Below are positions 32,409 to 43,042 of a stretch of 64,000 nucleotides of DNA, piece after piece (within the stretch, counting starts at the first letter, position 1; the number at the start of each line of letters is the position of its first letter). The position numbers and the translations under genes were made by a program. The DNA is from Hygrophila difformis (taxonomy: Eukaryota > Streptophyta > Magnoliopsida > Lamiales > Acanthaceae): positions 29,578,403 to 29,642,402 of the forward strand of contig JAOANR010000011.1 in NCBI GenBank assembly GCA_030278955.1. Reading direction: 5' to 3'. Below the pieces are notes generated by a model. That model did no database searches, was not told where the DNA came from, and saw only the letters and a program-made list of their open reading frames with translations.

Positions 32409-33449
32409 ACGTGTTTCGTTACAAAGTGACTAAATCGGACGCCGCTAATCCACCTGTATTGATATGAAAGGCATCAAATTACAGTAATGGTGTTCTTGGT
32501 CGTCCTAGGGTCGCTCGAATCATCCAAAATCACCACGAACGGATCTACGCACACGTTCTCCTTCTCCTTCGGCCACAAACGTGTTTGCAAGTCAAAGATC
32601 CGTAAGTTAGAATGAGGTTTGAGATTAAAAACGAGAAAGAATCCTAATCTAACCCTTACCAATGATTCAAGATCAGTGTCCCTTGATCTATACGCTTCCA
32701 CTGTCAGTTTTGGTCGCCGGAAACTCGTCGGAAAGTCGTCGAAAGGTAAGAACTTTGTATATTTGGTTTTGGGAGAGTTTGGGGAGGACAAGGGGTTTGA
32801 AAGGCTGATGAATGAGGCTAAGGATCCTCCATTCTCGTCCTAAATGCCTTTCCACCGACTGGGATTGACTTTCCTTAGTCGGGGGTTGAAATTTAGGCAA
32901 GAAAATCGCATAACCGCGTCAAGTGTAGCAGGCTGTGTGGTTGGCGCGGGGTTGGCGCGGGGTTAGGCCCCACACCGCGCGGAGGGCGCGCGGCCTGGTC
33001 TAGGCCGTGCATCTGGACTGGGCCGTGCGATCCCGTCGGGCCTTTTCTCTTCTCTTTCGGGTTTCTATCCTCCTACATTTTCGGGCTCAATTTTTCCGGG
33101 TCATTCTCGGATCATGATTCCTATCTTAAATCTATTTCGACTTGAAATTGATTTCGTGTTTGAAATCTTAAGTCCGTCGGTTTTGGATTTGTCGCCTTCT
33201 AATTCGTCGTCTTTTGGCTCCCGTGCAATTATTTATCTAATTAAATTATTTCCGACTTCACGGGTTCTTGAAATTAAAATTCTTTTCCTTCTTGAATTTA
33301 ATTCCAATTCTTTTGGGATTAATCCATGGAATATCTTCGGGCTTTCTTTCCCTCTTTTATGTCATCTTGAATTTATCGGTAATTCATTTCCGAGCAATAA
33401 TGAATTATTTTCTTCTTCTCGGAGATATTTCGACCTTGATCGGATTAAG
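32409..33449 (-). mobile_element. LTR fragment D2, left part
   Basis: Minus-strand LTR related to the D1 LTR: the reverse complement of 32,450-32,610 matches the join of 36,840-36,878 and 47,896-47,990. It contains a GC-rich block (32,930-33,010) and a donor-like GGTAAGG near 32,660. Interrupted at 33,450 by the solo LTR and continued at 36,194. ORF-like stretches are chance. Confidence 0.65.
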
Positions 33450-36193
33450 TGTAACACCCCGGATTTGATAACCCAGGCCGGGATGCTACCGCCACACCTC
33501 CTTAGCAAGACACGACATTTCGAGATTGCCAAGGAGATGCAAGGCTTATGGGTATTCGAAAGAATTTAAAACATTTCAATATTGAGTCCGGAATAATAAT
33601 AATAATACTTAATCTCAAAATACGAAATAAGAATCATCCATGCACGTCAAGAGTAAATAATGCAGCGGAAAGTAATCACGGCCAACATGGCCTAAACTCG
33701 GGTTCAACAGGCCCGATTAAACAGTATTAAATGTGCAGAAAGTAAAGTGTTCATGAAATAAATTTTTCCCCCCAAATGCATGAGCATGCGTCACTCGACA
33801 TACTCTGTAAAAGAAAAATAACAACGGGATTATCAGTATAAAAATATACCAAGTAAGTCAATTCCTAACAAAACAATTTAAGGGGTTACATGTGTTTAAT
33901 TAAATTAAACTTTTCATGCATCATGAAATTAATTTAAAATTTATAGATTACTTGCAGCGGAAAGGCATGATCATTACATAAGACTGGAGTACGAAATTTA
34001 AAGGCATAATTTAAAAGCATAAATTTAAAAGCATGATAAATAAATACAATTTAATTAAATACACACACGAGTCTTTTAATATTATCCCGCTAACTAAGAA
34101 GAGGACACCACACCAGAGGACACCACACCAGGGAGATCACTAACGAGGCAATCTCAATCATAGGACCACTAACGAGGCAGTCTCAATAATCGTAGGACCA
34201 CTAACGAGGCAGTCCAAATAAATACAGCGCGCGAGATCACTAACGAGGCAATCTCAGATAGTAGGGAGACCACTAATGAGATAGTCTCAAAAATAATAGC
34301 ATGAAGATCTACTCAGCCTAGTGAACGGGATTTTTCGAACGTTTATGTTTCGTCGTATACAAAAGATTCGATATCGCATTCCATAGTTCGAGTTTTCTCA
34401 AGTTCGAAAAATAAAAAATTCCGAAATCTATATAGTAGCTCAAGGACACTCTTACGAACAACTTTCATGCTTTGAGTTTCTCTAAATAAGGTTTCGAAAT
34501 GAGTCAAAATTTGAGTTCTTTACAAGGAAGGATTTCTGCCCGAAAAATTGAATTTGAGACAGTTTCATCCAACGCAGATTAAAAATTCATTTTAAGTCCA
34601 ATTGATCCGAAATGTTTACAGGTTGTAGAAAACATCTTAATGAACAACTTTCATGTTTTAAGATTTCGGAAATAATGAGATTTAGGTGTTCAAAATTCAT
34701 CATCAACACACTGTTCACGCTCGGGTTCAAAAATCGGTTTTACACAGGTTCTGAATTTGTCCGATTTAACATATCAAATGAACTCCAAAATTCATGAAAT
34801 ATTATATGCATAATCTAGACATAATTATCTACAACTGTTGTTTAGAAATGCAAGTTTGAATCGGTCTAGAAACGGGTGAAAAACATGCATCAAGTTGAAT
34901 CAATAAAACTGTCAGGATTTCAAACGTTCGGTTTTTATAACGAAAATTTACGTACGATTTGGGGTATCAAACCTTTATAAAAATGGCTGAAATTTTGACA
35001 CAAGGTAGATTAAAGTCTTATGAACAAAATCCATGTTGAAAAATATTTGGTTTGAATTCCCAAAGATAGGGTTTTAGGCGCGTTACTGAAATTGGTCAAA
35101 AATAGGGTTTTTGAAAACCGATTTTAGTTACGTGTCTAGATCTTTTGTTTTAAACGACAAGGAACCACAAAAATTGTAGAGTAAGGTCTTGACTTACTTA
35201 GTTAGAGAATAGGATTGTTGTGGGGGCTTTTTGAACATCCTAGGGTCGCGACGAACGACCAACTTCTCCGATCTCTTCTTGTTCGTCCCTCGACGTGAAA
35301 TTGTAACAAGGAAAAGAGTATTAGATTTTGAGTTTTTGAGACCTATGGACGAATTAAACACTATAACACAACTTACCAAGGTCCTAGAAGGCAGATGCTC
35401 CACTCTGATCGTCTCGTCTTCGCCTGAATCCTTGCCGGAAAGTGAAGTCAAAGGGATTTTGGCTTGGAGAGGAAGAATGAGAGAGTGTGGTTTGTGTTTT
35501 CTGAAAAGAATGGGGATGAGACACCCCAAATCCGTCCGTAAGCCTTTCCCTAAGGCTGTGATCGGCTTGCCACCGATAGAGGTCGGATTTTTGGCAAGAA
35601 AATCGCCATGGAAGGAAAGTTTACACCTCCAGCACCTCTGGCGCAGTGGTGACGCGCACATATGGCTTTGTCCGCGCGGGGGTACGCGCGAGCTGTCCTC
35701 GGATGCGTCTCCTTCATCCCGCGCGGTGGCCGCGCGTGTGCGCGCGGAGGGCGCGTGGCGCCCGAACCGGCCGGTTCGGCGGTTCGTGTGGTCCGTTGGT
35801 TCTTTTCTTCTTCTCTCTATCGCGTTTTCTATCCTCTACGTTTTCGGTTCGACTCTTCGGGTCATTTCTGGGTCGAAATTCTTAACTAAAATTTATTACG
35901 AACTCGGGTTAATGTTCGTAACATTTCCGTGCACTAATTTATCTAATTAGATTAGTTCCGATTTCTCTTAACAAATTTCCCGGGTATTACAGTCTACCCC
36001 CCTTAAGAATCAACTTCGTCATCGAAGTTGTGTTTTGGTTTCTTCGAGTTGAACGTTAGGATGCTTTTGGTTATGTTTTTATTTTGTGATTGAACTTAGA
36101 ATTTAGATTTCCAAGCTACCTACGTATCCTGTGAAGAGATCAAGTCATAACGTAGTTCAAAACAATTTGAATTTGTTTTTCTCGGGTGTTACA
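33450..36193 (-). mobile_element. Solo LTR of the B-type family (2,744 bp)
   Basis: Starts TGTAACACCCGAG (minus strand, 36,193) and ends CCGGGGTGTTACA (33,450), with a perfect duplication TTAAG on both sides (33,445-33,449 and 36,194-36,198) and no internal region, so it is a recombination product. It has leader splice signals and a GC-rich block (35,690-35,780). It also contains, about 200 bp inside, the PPT2-like tract and TGTAATACCCGGG (minus strand, about 36,010-35,980) that serve as the LTR border in elements A and C. Confidence 0.85.
34133..34288 (-). repeat. Mini-hairpin array in the solo LTR
   Basis: Five units with core cactaacgaggc and complementary arms, as in the element B LTRs. 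The last unit is mutated (cactaatgagat). Confidence 0.7.
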
Positions 36194-36533
36194 TTAAGAA
36201 ACTAATTTTATTCCTTTGGACGCTGATAAAAATCTCGGGTATTACTGTCTACCCCCCTTAAGAATCAACTTCGTCCTCGAAGTTGTGTTTCGGCTTTTCT
36301 CGCGCTAAGAGTTAGGGTCATTGTTGTTTATTTTATTAATTTTGTGACTGAACTCAGAATTGAAATTTTCAAGTTGCCTACGTACCCCGTGAAGGGATCA
36401 AGCCATTACGTAGTTCAAAACAATTTGAATTTGTTTATTCGGGATACAAAATATTCGGGTCGGCGGGGTACAAAATATTCGGGTCGGGCTAGAAAAATAA
36501 ATGTCTATGCATTATTACGGGGTATTACAATTT
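36194..36533 (-). mobile_element. LTR fragment D2, 5' end
   Basis: Minus strand begins TGTAATACCCCG (36,533), followed by a duplicated 'gacccgaatattttgtaccccg' motif. It then has the shared 'caaatttgaattgttttgaactacgt' type segment, a PPT2-like tract with the AACTTCG/CGAAGTT palindrome (about 36,245-36,285), and runs to the TTAAG site where the solo LTR entered. Confidence 0.6.
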
Positions 36534-36751
36534 CTTACCTTATTTTCGATCTCCGACTTTGGTAACTCGATCACAGCTAATGGAAGGGTATTAGGGACGA
36601 TTTTTGGCTGATCCTTGGCCATTTTATCAGATCCCATTCCCCCTTCTCCTCTCAAATTCTCTCTTTGCTTCCCAAACCCGAAAAACACCAAGTTCATGCT
36701 TTCCGACCATTTTTCGGCGACCAAATCCGACCAAGGAGGTGTGTAGATCAA
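36515..36751 (-). pseudogene. Possible fragment of a plant LINE ORF1 or similar retroelement protein
   Basis: 78 codons on the minus strand (first ones PPWSDLVAEKWSESMNLVFF; then KIVPNTLPLAVIELPKSEIE). The W..LV ... MNL.F ... IE pattern recalls the region just before DUF4283 in plant LINE ORF1 proteins. The 3' end overlaps the D2 LTR start, so it is truncated. Identification is tentative. Confidence 0.35.
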
Positions 36752-36759
36752 GGATTCCA

Positions 36760-36878
36760 GGTTTTGGACTGTTGTAGTTTATGTTCATTGTTTTAAATCA
36801 CAGCTTTCATTATAACTTACGGATTTTTACATGCGATTACGTTCGTGGCCAAAGAAGAAGGAGATCGTGTTGCGTAGA
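36760..36878 (+). mobile_element. LTR D1, part left of element A
   Basis: 'acttacggattttt ... gtggccaaagaagaaggagatcg' matches D2 in the opposite orientation and continues at 47,896 after element A. Ends with GTAGA, duplicated at 47,896-47,900. The 5' part of D1 is missing. Confidence 0.65.
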
Positions 36879-39478
36879 TGTAATACCCGAGAAATTTATA
36901 ACATAAATAAATAAAATAAATAATAAATATAATGAATAAATACAATAAATAATAAATATAATAAATAAATATAATAAATAATTAAATAAATAAATCAGTA
37001 AATACATTAAATAAATAAATATAGACGAAATGAGAAATGAAATTAATTAAATTAAACAAGAGAAATTAAATTAAGTCGTACACGGGAACCCGACATCAAT
37101 AAACTCGAGAATTCGAGCCAAAACGTAAAATTAGATCCGAAAGAAATGACGACACGAAATATGAACCCGAGGAGAGGCCGGAAATCGGAATCCGGGAGCA
37201 TAGGGGGATAGAAACCCGAAAGAGAGGAGGAAACGCACGACGGATCGCACGACCCGCCCGGACCGGAGTCCAGGCGAGTCAGGCGCGCTGGCCGCGCGCT
37301 AAAGGGGCAAAAACCGCGCCAACCCCGCACCAGCCTACAGATTCGCCCGATTGCGTGAATCTTTCGCCCGAACGCGGATTTTCCGACTTCGGTTGGAAGT
37401 CTTGCGGCTCAAGACCTTTAGAGGCAGATTTGGACGACCTCTAAGCCCTACCTCTATAAATAACCCCCTTTGATTGACCCGAAACCCTTTTTCAAAAACT
37501 CTACAATACTATACACAAAGACGTAATCCCGGAGGCTACGAAGGCATCAAGAAAACACCAAGGCAGCAGCTTCTGGACGAACACCAAAAGATCTCCGACG
37601 TGTGGTAAGTCTCGATCCAGCCTTGTTCAATATATGATTCGAAAACGAATCCTAACCCTCTTCTTTTTCTTTCTACACCTCGAATCGGATCTAGAACGTA
37701 GAACCCGACGAACGGAGAGGAGAAACGGTGGACTGGAAGCCACGCCTTCGAAATAGACAATCCCACATGTTCAAAAATCTGTAAGTTAGCCTTACATGGT
37801 TTTGGGATGATTTAAAACGTTCGAAACTAAAAGATTAAAAAAGAAATCGATATTCTGCCAACGTAGTGTTTTTACCGGCGCAACAGTTTTGTTTAATTTT
37901 TCCGAACCTTAAAACAACTTCAAACAGAAAAAATTAAAACACGAAAAATGTTCCTAAGGCTTAGATCTATTTACTGTAAAATTTTCAGAATTTTTAAAGA
38001 CGATTTGATATGTGAAATCCACCCGAAACCGAACTGTTGAAACTTGGATCTTGAATTTCTTGACAGAACTTAGGTCAGATCTTGATCACGTTTTTGAATA
38101 TGTTTTTAGGCCGAATTAGATCTTTTGCCGAACATGAAAGTTGTAGATAAACGTCTTAAGATGGTCTCTGTAAAATTTCATCAAATTTGGAGTTGAATCA
38201 CTATGGTAGATTTCAATATCTTTAAACTGTGGTCTGCGAAACTCGGACAGATTTGTGTTTCTGCGAAAATTGGTATTTTTGACATGTTTTAGTATCTCGA
38301 ATTGAAAAAGTTAAAACACGAAAGTTGTTCATCTAGATGTTTCTGAGTCAGTAGTAAAATTTCGGAATTTTTAGAATTAAATCTGAATTTAGACGAATTT
38401 TAGAGTGAACAGTGGTTTACCGGAAATCAAAACTTGAAATCTTGTTGAAACATGAATTTGGCCTTTAGGGTTGAAACAAGTTGAAAATATGTTTTTGAAA
38501 TAAATTAAATTGAAATCATATTTTTGAAATTAAATCCCCTTACAAACTTGATAAATTAAAATTAGGGGTGAGTGCTCTGCAGGGTGCCCCCTAACGATTC
38601 ACTTCGTGCCTTAATGGACGATGGTGACCCCGCGCGCTAAACTTGAGATATGATATTGCCAAAACGGCGAGATATAGAGCCTACACTCTCGAGAATATCC
38701 ACATGGGTTTCCCGAGGCTCCGGAGTGGTACTGGGTATGGCTGATACGGTTGCGGCCGCCGGGCTACCGGCTAAACTTGTAGACATCGCGATGCTATCGT
38801 GAAACTTTGAAATACCAAATCGGGGATGTAATGGAGATATTAAATTTAATTAAATTAGATTAAATTATGTTGTCCAATTACATTATTTAAATGCTTTATT
38901 TAAATTATGGTTATTATTTTAAATCATGCGAAATGTGTTGTTAAATAGAGCCTGGAATAAATTATGCAAATGGATAGTTGATTAGATTAAATTGAATATT
39001 ATGTTATTATCATGTTTTGATTAAATATTAAATTAATGGCTTTAAAACCCCACGATCATGCATGTGTTAACTTACTCAGCAAGTTGTGCTGATAAAACCA
39101 TTTTTATTCATTTTTCTTACAGAGTATGTGGAATGAACATGTATGAGCACGATCATGCATGGGAAATTGGGAACACTGTTTTGATTTTTATTTTTGCATT
39201 AGACTTTAGAATAAACGGGCCTGTTTAACCCGTGTTTTGGCCATGTCGGCCCCATTTACATTTTCCGCTGCAATACTATATTTAAATATTATTTCCGCTG
39301 TGCTATGATATTATTATTTTTGAATTATATTGTATGGGCTGTTTTGAATGCTTTAAATATTTTAAACACTGAAATACCTAGCCTTGCATCTCTTTAGTAA
39401 GCTCGGAGAAACCATGTCTTACTAGGGAGATGTGGCGGTGACACCCCGACCTGGGTGACCAAAAACCGGGGTGTTACA
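36879..39478 (+). mobile_element. 5' LTR of element A (2,600 bp)
   Basis: TGTAATACCCGAG...GGGGTGTTACA. GC-rich block about 37,270-37,325, TATA box 37,455-37,462, donor GTGTG|GTAAGT at 37,605, acceptor TTTTTCTTACAG at 39,122. No genes. Confidence 0.92.
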
Positions 39479-39481
39479 AGT

Positions 39482-39495
39482 TGGTATCAGAGCCC
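39482..39495 (+). promoter_or_regulatory. Primer binding site of element A
   Basis: TGGTATCAGAGCCC, three bases after the 5' LTR. Initiator tRNA-Met type. Confidence 0.9.
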
Positions 39496-39827
39496 GGCTA
39501 TTTTTAAACTATTATTTTTAAACCAAAACTATTATTTTTTTTTACTATTATTACTTTTAAATTATCACTATTATTAGTATTAAGTGTACACTAGCATTTT
39601 GACTATTATTTTAAATTTTTAAAGAATTATTTCCATGCAATGAATTTTTATTTTTAAAACCCATGGAAAAAAATATATGTATATATACTCAGTGTATTAA
39701 ATTATTTTTGGGGGGGAATCATCATTTGCATGTGCATATTGCATTTCCCTTGTTTAGAGAACATTGAATCTTGGCGAATTTAACTTGGAATCTTGGCGAA
39801 ATTAACTTAGATCTTTGCTTGCACTAG

Positions 39828-40430
39828 ATGGCTAGTCAAGATATGGTGAACCTAATGGTCAAGATGATGAGCGCTCACTTTGACTCCCAGCAAACCATAG
39901 AACAAATGAGACGTCGTATGGCTCACTTGGAGGCAAATCTGCACCAAATGGGAGAGTTAAGGGAAGCAGACCTCCAACACTTCCTAGATTTGAGGGATGC
40001 TGACCAAAATCGCATAAAAGACTTAGAAACTCAGGTGCAAAAACTTACTGAACGAGGAGATGCGATGATCAAAAGAATCAAGGACCTAGGGATGGACCTG
40101 CTCGACCTCACCGATATCGTGGTGCCTTACAGCCCGGTGGAAGACCATTTGATGGGACCACGAAGCCCAACACCCGCAGTTGAAAGCCCCTCAGGCCTTA
40201 TCCATGGACGTTACGGGACCCTTGGGCTCTGGCCGCACATGGTCCGCCCATCGCCTAACCCAAGCCCAAACTTAAGCCCCGGGGAGAATCAGTTGGAGGA
40301 GCCACAGGAACCAGCCCCGGAAGCCGTCGATCCGCCGTCCCCGATGTTTTATGGACCTTTGGGCACCGGCCAAGTCTCTGATGAGGATGATCCAATGGAA
40401 GACCCTGCTACCCTGCCGGAGGAGGCATAG
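39828..40430 (+). CDS. Coiled-coil ORF1 of element A (200 aa)
   Basis: The first 45 residues nearly match ORF1 of element C. The coiled-coil region is extended (LREADLQHFLDLRDADQNRIKDLETQVQKL, in part), followed by a proline-rich segment (PNPSPNLSPGENQLEEPQEPAPE) and an acidic end (SDEDDPMEDPATLPEEA) also found in the B version. The ORF is open in the sense orientation and ends 400 bp before the end of the convergent antisense gene. Its retention in all three elements, in contrast to gag-pol, suggests a function in the element's own cycle. Unknown role. Confidence 0.72.
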   Translation: MASQDMVNLMVKMMSAHFDSQQTIEQMRRRMAHLEANLHQMGELREADLQHFLDLRDADQNRIKDLETQVQKLTERGDAMIKRIKDLGMDLLDLTDIVVPYSPVEDHLMGPRSPTPAVESPSGLIHGRYGTLGLWPHMVRPSPNPSPNLSPGENQLEEPQEPAPEAVDPPSPMFYGPLGTGQVSDEDDPMEDPATLPEEA

Positions 40431-40829
40431 ATCTTTTTGGATATTTCGTCCTAGATAGTACATTCATTTTGCGCATCCTATTACTTGTATTAAATTGCTT
40501 TTAAGGAATAAAATACGAGTTTGATTCTTTGAAACATATTATTACAAAAAAAAAAACTGGACAGATCAGTCCGAAAAAAAAAAAACACACACACACAAAC
40601 CTAAATAGATAAAGAATAGATAACTGAGCAGCATAACCGAATTAGACAACCAAATGGCGAAACCCTACAGTGCACAACAGAGACATACACAAGATCATAA
40701 AAATGTCATAGTACTGCATAAAAAGAAAAGGCCACACGAAATCTAACTGAAAACACAAATGGGAAATACTAAGCCAAATCGCTTCCGACATAAGTCCAGA
40801 TGGAAACATAAAAAGCGAAAAACATAAAA

Positions 40830-42164
40830 TCACTGGTCCGGAGGAGGGAAATGGCGACGCATGTAATCGTCCATCTGACGCATGTAGGCGTACATGTCAG
40901 TCATGGTGGCCTGCTGCTCCGCCTGTCTCATCGTGATCGTGTCCATACGATCCTGATACAGATCCATCCTAGCATCCAAGGCGTCGTAGCGAGCCTGCCC
41001 TGCTGCGAACCCGGCGTCCATACTGATACGCATCTCCTGCATCATCTGGAGCACCTGCGTCATATCCTGACCCTGCTGGGGAACCATACCCGGCTGCGGC
41101 CCCACAGGAGGAGGGGGTGGCTGCTCTGGAGGAACAACTAAGATCAAACTGCCATCATCGGGCTGCGGGCGTAGTATAGCCCGAGGCGCTCCACGAAGCA
41201 AAGCACTGCGCCGAGCATCGTAAGTCGGGACGCGATAGTGCTCCCCTGCAGCTAAAACATAGGGGTCCGTCTCGGGAGACGTACGGATCCCCTGGGTAGC
41301 GCATAATCCACAGATGAGGTGTGCGTGGGTGATCACCCTACTCCCACGCCCTCGTCGCAAGCCCCGTAGGTTGTCCGAAATGCAAGCTCCCACATTTACC
41401 CTACCGCCCCGGGCGATAAAGCAAATGGTCTCATAGACGTGATCTATGACGATATGACTCCGAGTAATCGGCCGAATGCGTCCTAACCAAAGCTGAGCAA
41501 GTACACGCCAAGGAGCGTCCAACGACGTCAGTCGTAGCTCGTGGGCGTACCCAGTCCGTGGAGGTACCTCGGTACACAAAACACCCCAGGCAGGAGCATA
41601 AACTCGGCCCTCTGGCTGTGGACGGAATGTGCCATCGTTTGGCAGACCGAAATAGATGTTGATCGCACGCGCACTAAAGTCTAGGTAGTGACCACGAACC
41701 CAGACTCGAGAAAGGTCGTCGTCTACCCCAAGGCCGCTAATGTTGGCGATGACCTCCATAGCTAGATAGCCGGAGGCAACGCCCTCGGGATGACGTGCGA
41801 GTCCTGTCCACTGGAGATGCCCCAAAACCGCACTGATCCTGTCATCACCCATATGATCGGGAAATATGCCTCGCTCGGGAACATAAGCCCTGTTTCGACG
41901 GAGCTCGTCGAAATAGAAGTCCTGGGCGGCCATCGTCGAGAAACAGAACCGGTCATGCCGGCGAGGACGCACCTCGTCAGGGAGACCTCTGAGCTTCGGC
42001 TCCCGATCCTCGTCCTCCTCGTCATCCTCGGACTCACTATCGTCACTATCCGGTATCACCGGAGCGGCAGTGTTAGGACCAGCTGCATCATGTCCCGTAG
42101 CACGTCTATTGGCCCCCGGAAGGACCATAAGGAATGTCAAGATGAACCACAGGAAAAGCAACAT
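40830..42164 (-). CDS. Antisense-strand ORF of element A, 444 aa, putative plant transposon protein domain
   Basis: Same length and architecture as the element B protein: hydrophobic start (MLLFLWFILTFLM), long acidic stretch (SESEDDEEDEDRE), core with DFYFDELRRNRAYVPERGI, VWVRGHYLDFSARAINIYFG and ETICFIARGGR, proline-rich linker, and C-terminal coiled coil ending HFPPPDQ. Start is the ATG one base after the predicted acceptor. An upstream in-frame start (42,245) would lie inside the intron. Substitutions relative to B are mostly conservative and there is no stop or frameshift in 445 codons, whereas the adjacent RNase H has a frameshift. This implies selection on the protein. Possible roles are DNA or RNA binding, silencing suppression, or aiding packaging. 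None is shown. Confidence 0.8.
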   Translation of the reverse strand: MLLFLWFILTFLMVLPGANRRATGHDAAGPNTAAPVIPDSDDSESEDDEEDEDREPKLRGLPDEVRPRRHDRFCFSTMAAQDFYFDELRRNRAYVPERGIFPDHMGDDRISAVLGHLQWTGLARHPEGVASGYLAMEVIANISGLGVDDDLSRVWVRGHYLDFSARAINIYFGLPNDGTFRPQPEGRVYAPAWGVLCTEVPPRTGYAHELRLTSLDAPWRVLAQLWLGRIRPITRSHIVIDHVYETICFIARGGRVNVGACISDNLRGLRRGRGSRVITHAHLICGLCATQGIRTSPETDPYVLAAGEHYRVPTYDARRSALLRGAPRAILRPQPDDGSLILVVPPEQPPPPPVGPQPGMVPQQGQDMTQVLQMMQEMRISMDAGFAAGQARYDALDARMDLYQDRMDTITMRQAEQQATMTDMYAYMRQMDDYMRRHFPPPDQ

Positions 42165-42165
42165 C

Positions 42166-42787
42166 CTGCGAATACCAAATACCAATCGTAAGGCTAATAT
42201 TCCACACATTAATTCACAAGCAAAAATACATGGAAACATCAACATATATAGTTCCAGCGGGAGAAATCTAGAAGGAATTCAAACCCAATAGTTACCCATG
42301 CATATCGGGAGGTAACCAAACCAAGTAATGCGCCCAAACAAATCCAAAAACCCATTGTGGCATTTCGTCGAATACCTTATGTGCGCAATAAATTAAGCTC
42401 AAAAATTTGGTTGTAAACACAGGGCAATTAACCACAAACCAAACAATTACTTAAACAACGGCTCATAATAACCAAGTGTCAACAAACAATACTAATGTAC
42501 CCACGTTCGCACCGATAATACCGACAAAATTTAAAACTTCATATTTTCCCAAAAATCCAAATTCTAACAAGAAATTACACAACTTAGGCATATATTATCA
42601 CACCAATACTTCCTAAATGATAGAAATGGCACCAAGGTACTATATAAACTCACTAATTCGCAGGAATCAAGCCGAAAATTTCAAATCCCCAATCGTGTGC
42701 CAAAACCCTAATTTTACAATTTAGCCAAATTCTAGCAAATCAAGACATAAAAACTGGAATTGACAAGTGAAAGTAGAGAATACATAC
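42166..42787 (-). other. Predicted 5'UTR intron of the antisense gene, element A (622 bp)
   Basis: Donor AAG|GTATGT at 42,787 and acceptor TATTCGCAG ending at 42,166, directly before GATG. It matches the element B intron in position and length, with recognisable T-rich sequence similarity. Confidence 0.6.
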
Positions 42788-43042
42788 CTTACAAAGAGAA
42801 ATTGAAGTCAAAATCAGGAGAATCTGGACACGAAAGGGCGAATTTGAGAGGAAATTGGGAGAAATTTCCGAAGTGGAAGGGGGTGAAATGGCTCGCGCCC
42901 CGCGCGAGCCCTATTTCTTCACCCTGGTGGTGCCGCGCGGTGGCCGGGCGCTAAATGCCCCAACCCCGCGCGGGTCCCGAAGGACGAATTTTTTTTTTTT
43001 TCGATTTTCCTTTTTCCTATTTATTTACTCCTCCTCTGCTCC
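42788..43042 (-). promoter_or_regulatory. Presumed promoter and first exon of the antisense gene, element A
   Basis: On the minus strand: a GC-rich module at 42,978-42,931 (cgcgcggggttgggg and GGCCACCGCGCGG), then the palindrome GGCTCGCGC-ggg-GCGCGAGCC (42,910-42,890), then a pyrimidine-rich leader to the donor. Module and palindrome match element B. The unit begins right at the pol junction (43,043). No TATA box is evident. Confidence 0.5.

Noticed and set aside
32619..33569. Several ORFs of 60-151 codons
   Set aside because: In LTR D2 and the adjoining solo LTR; frames differ among LTR copies.
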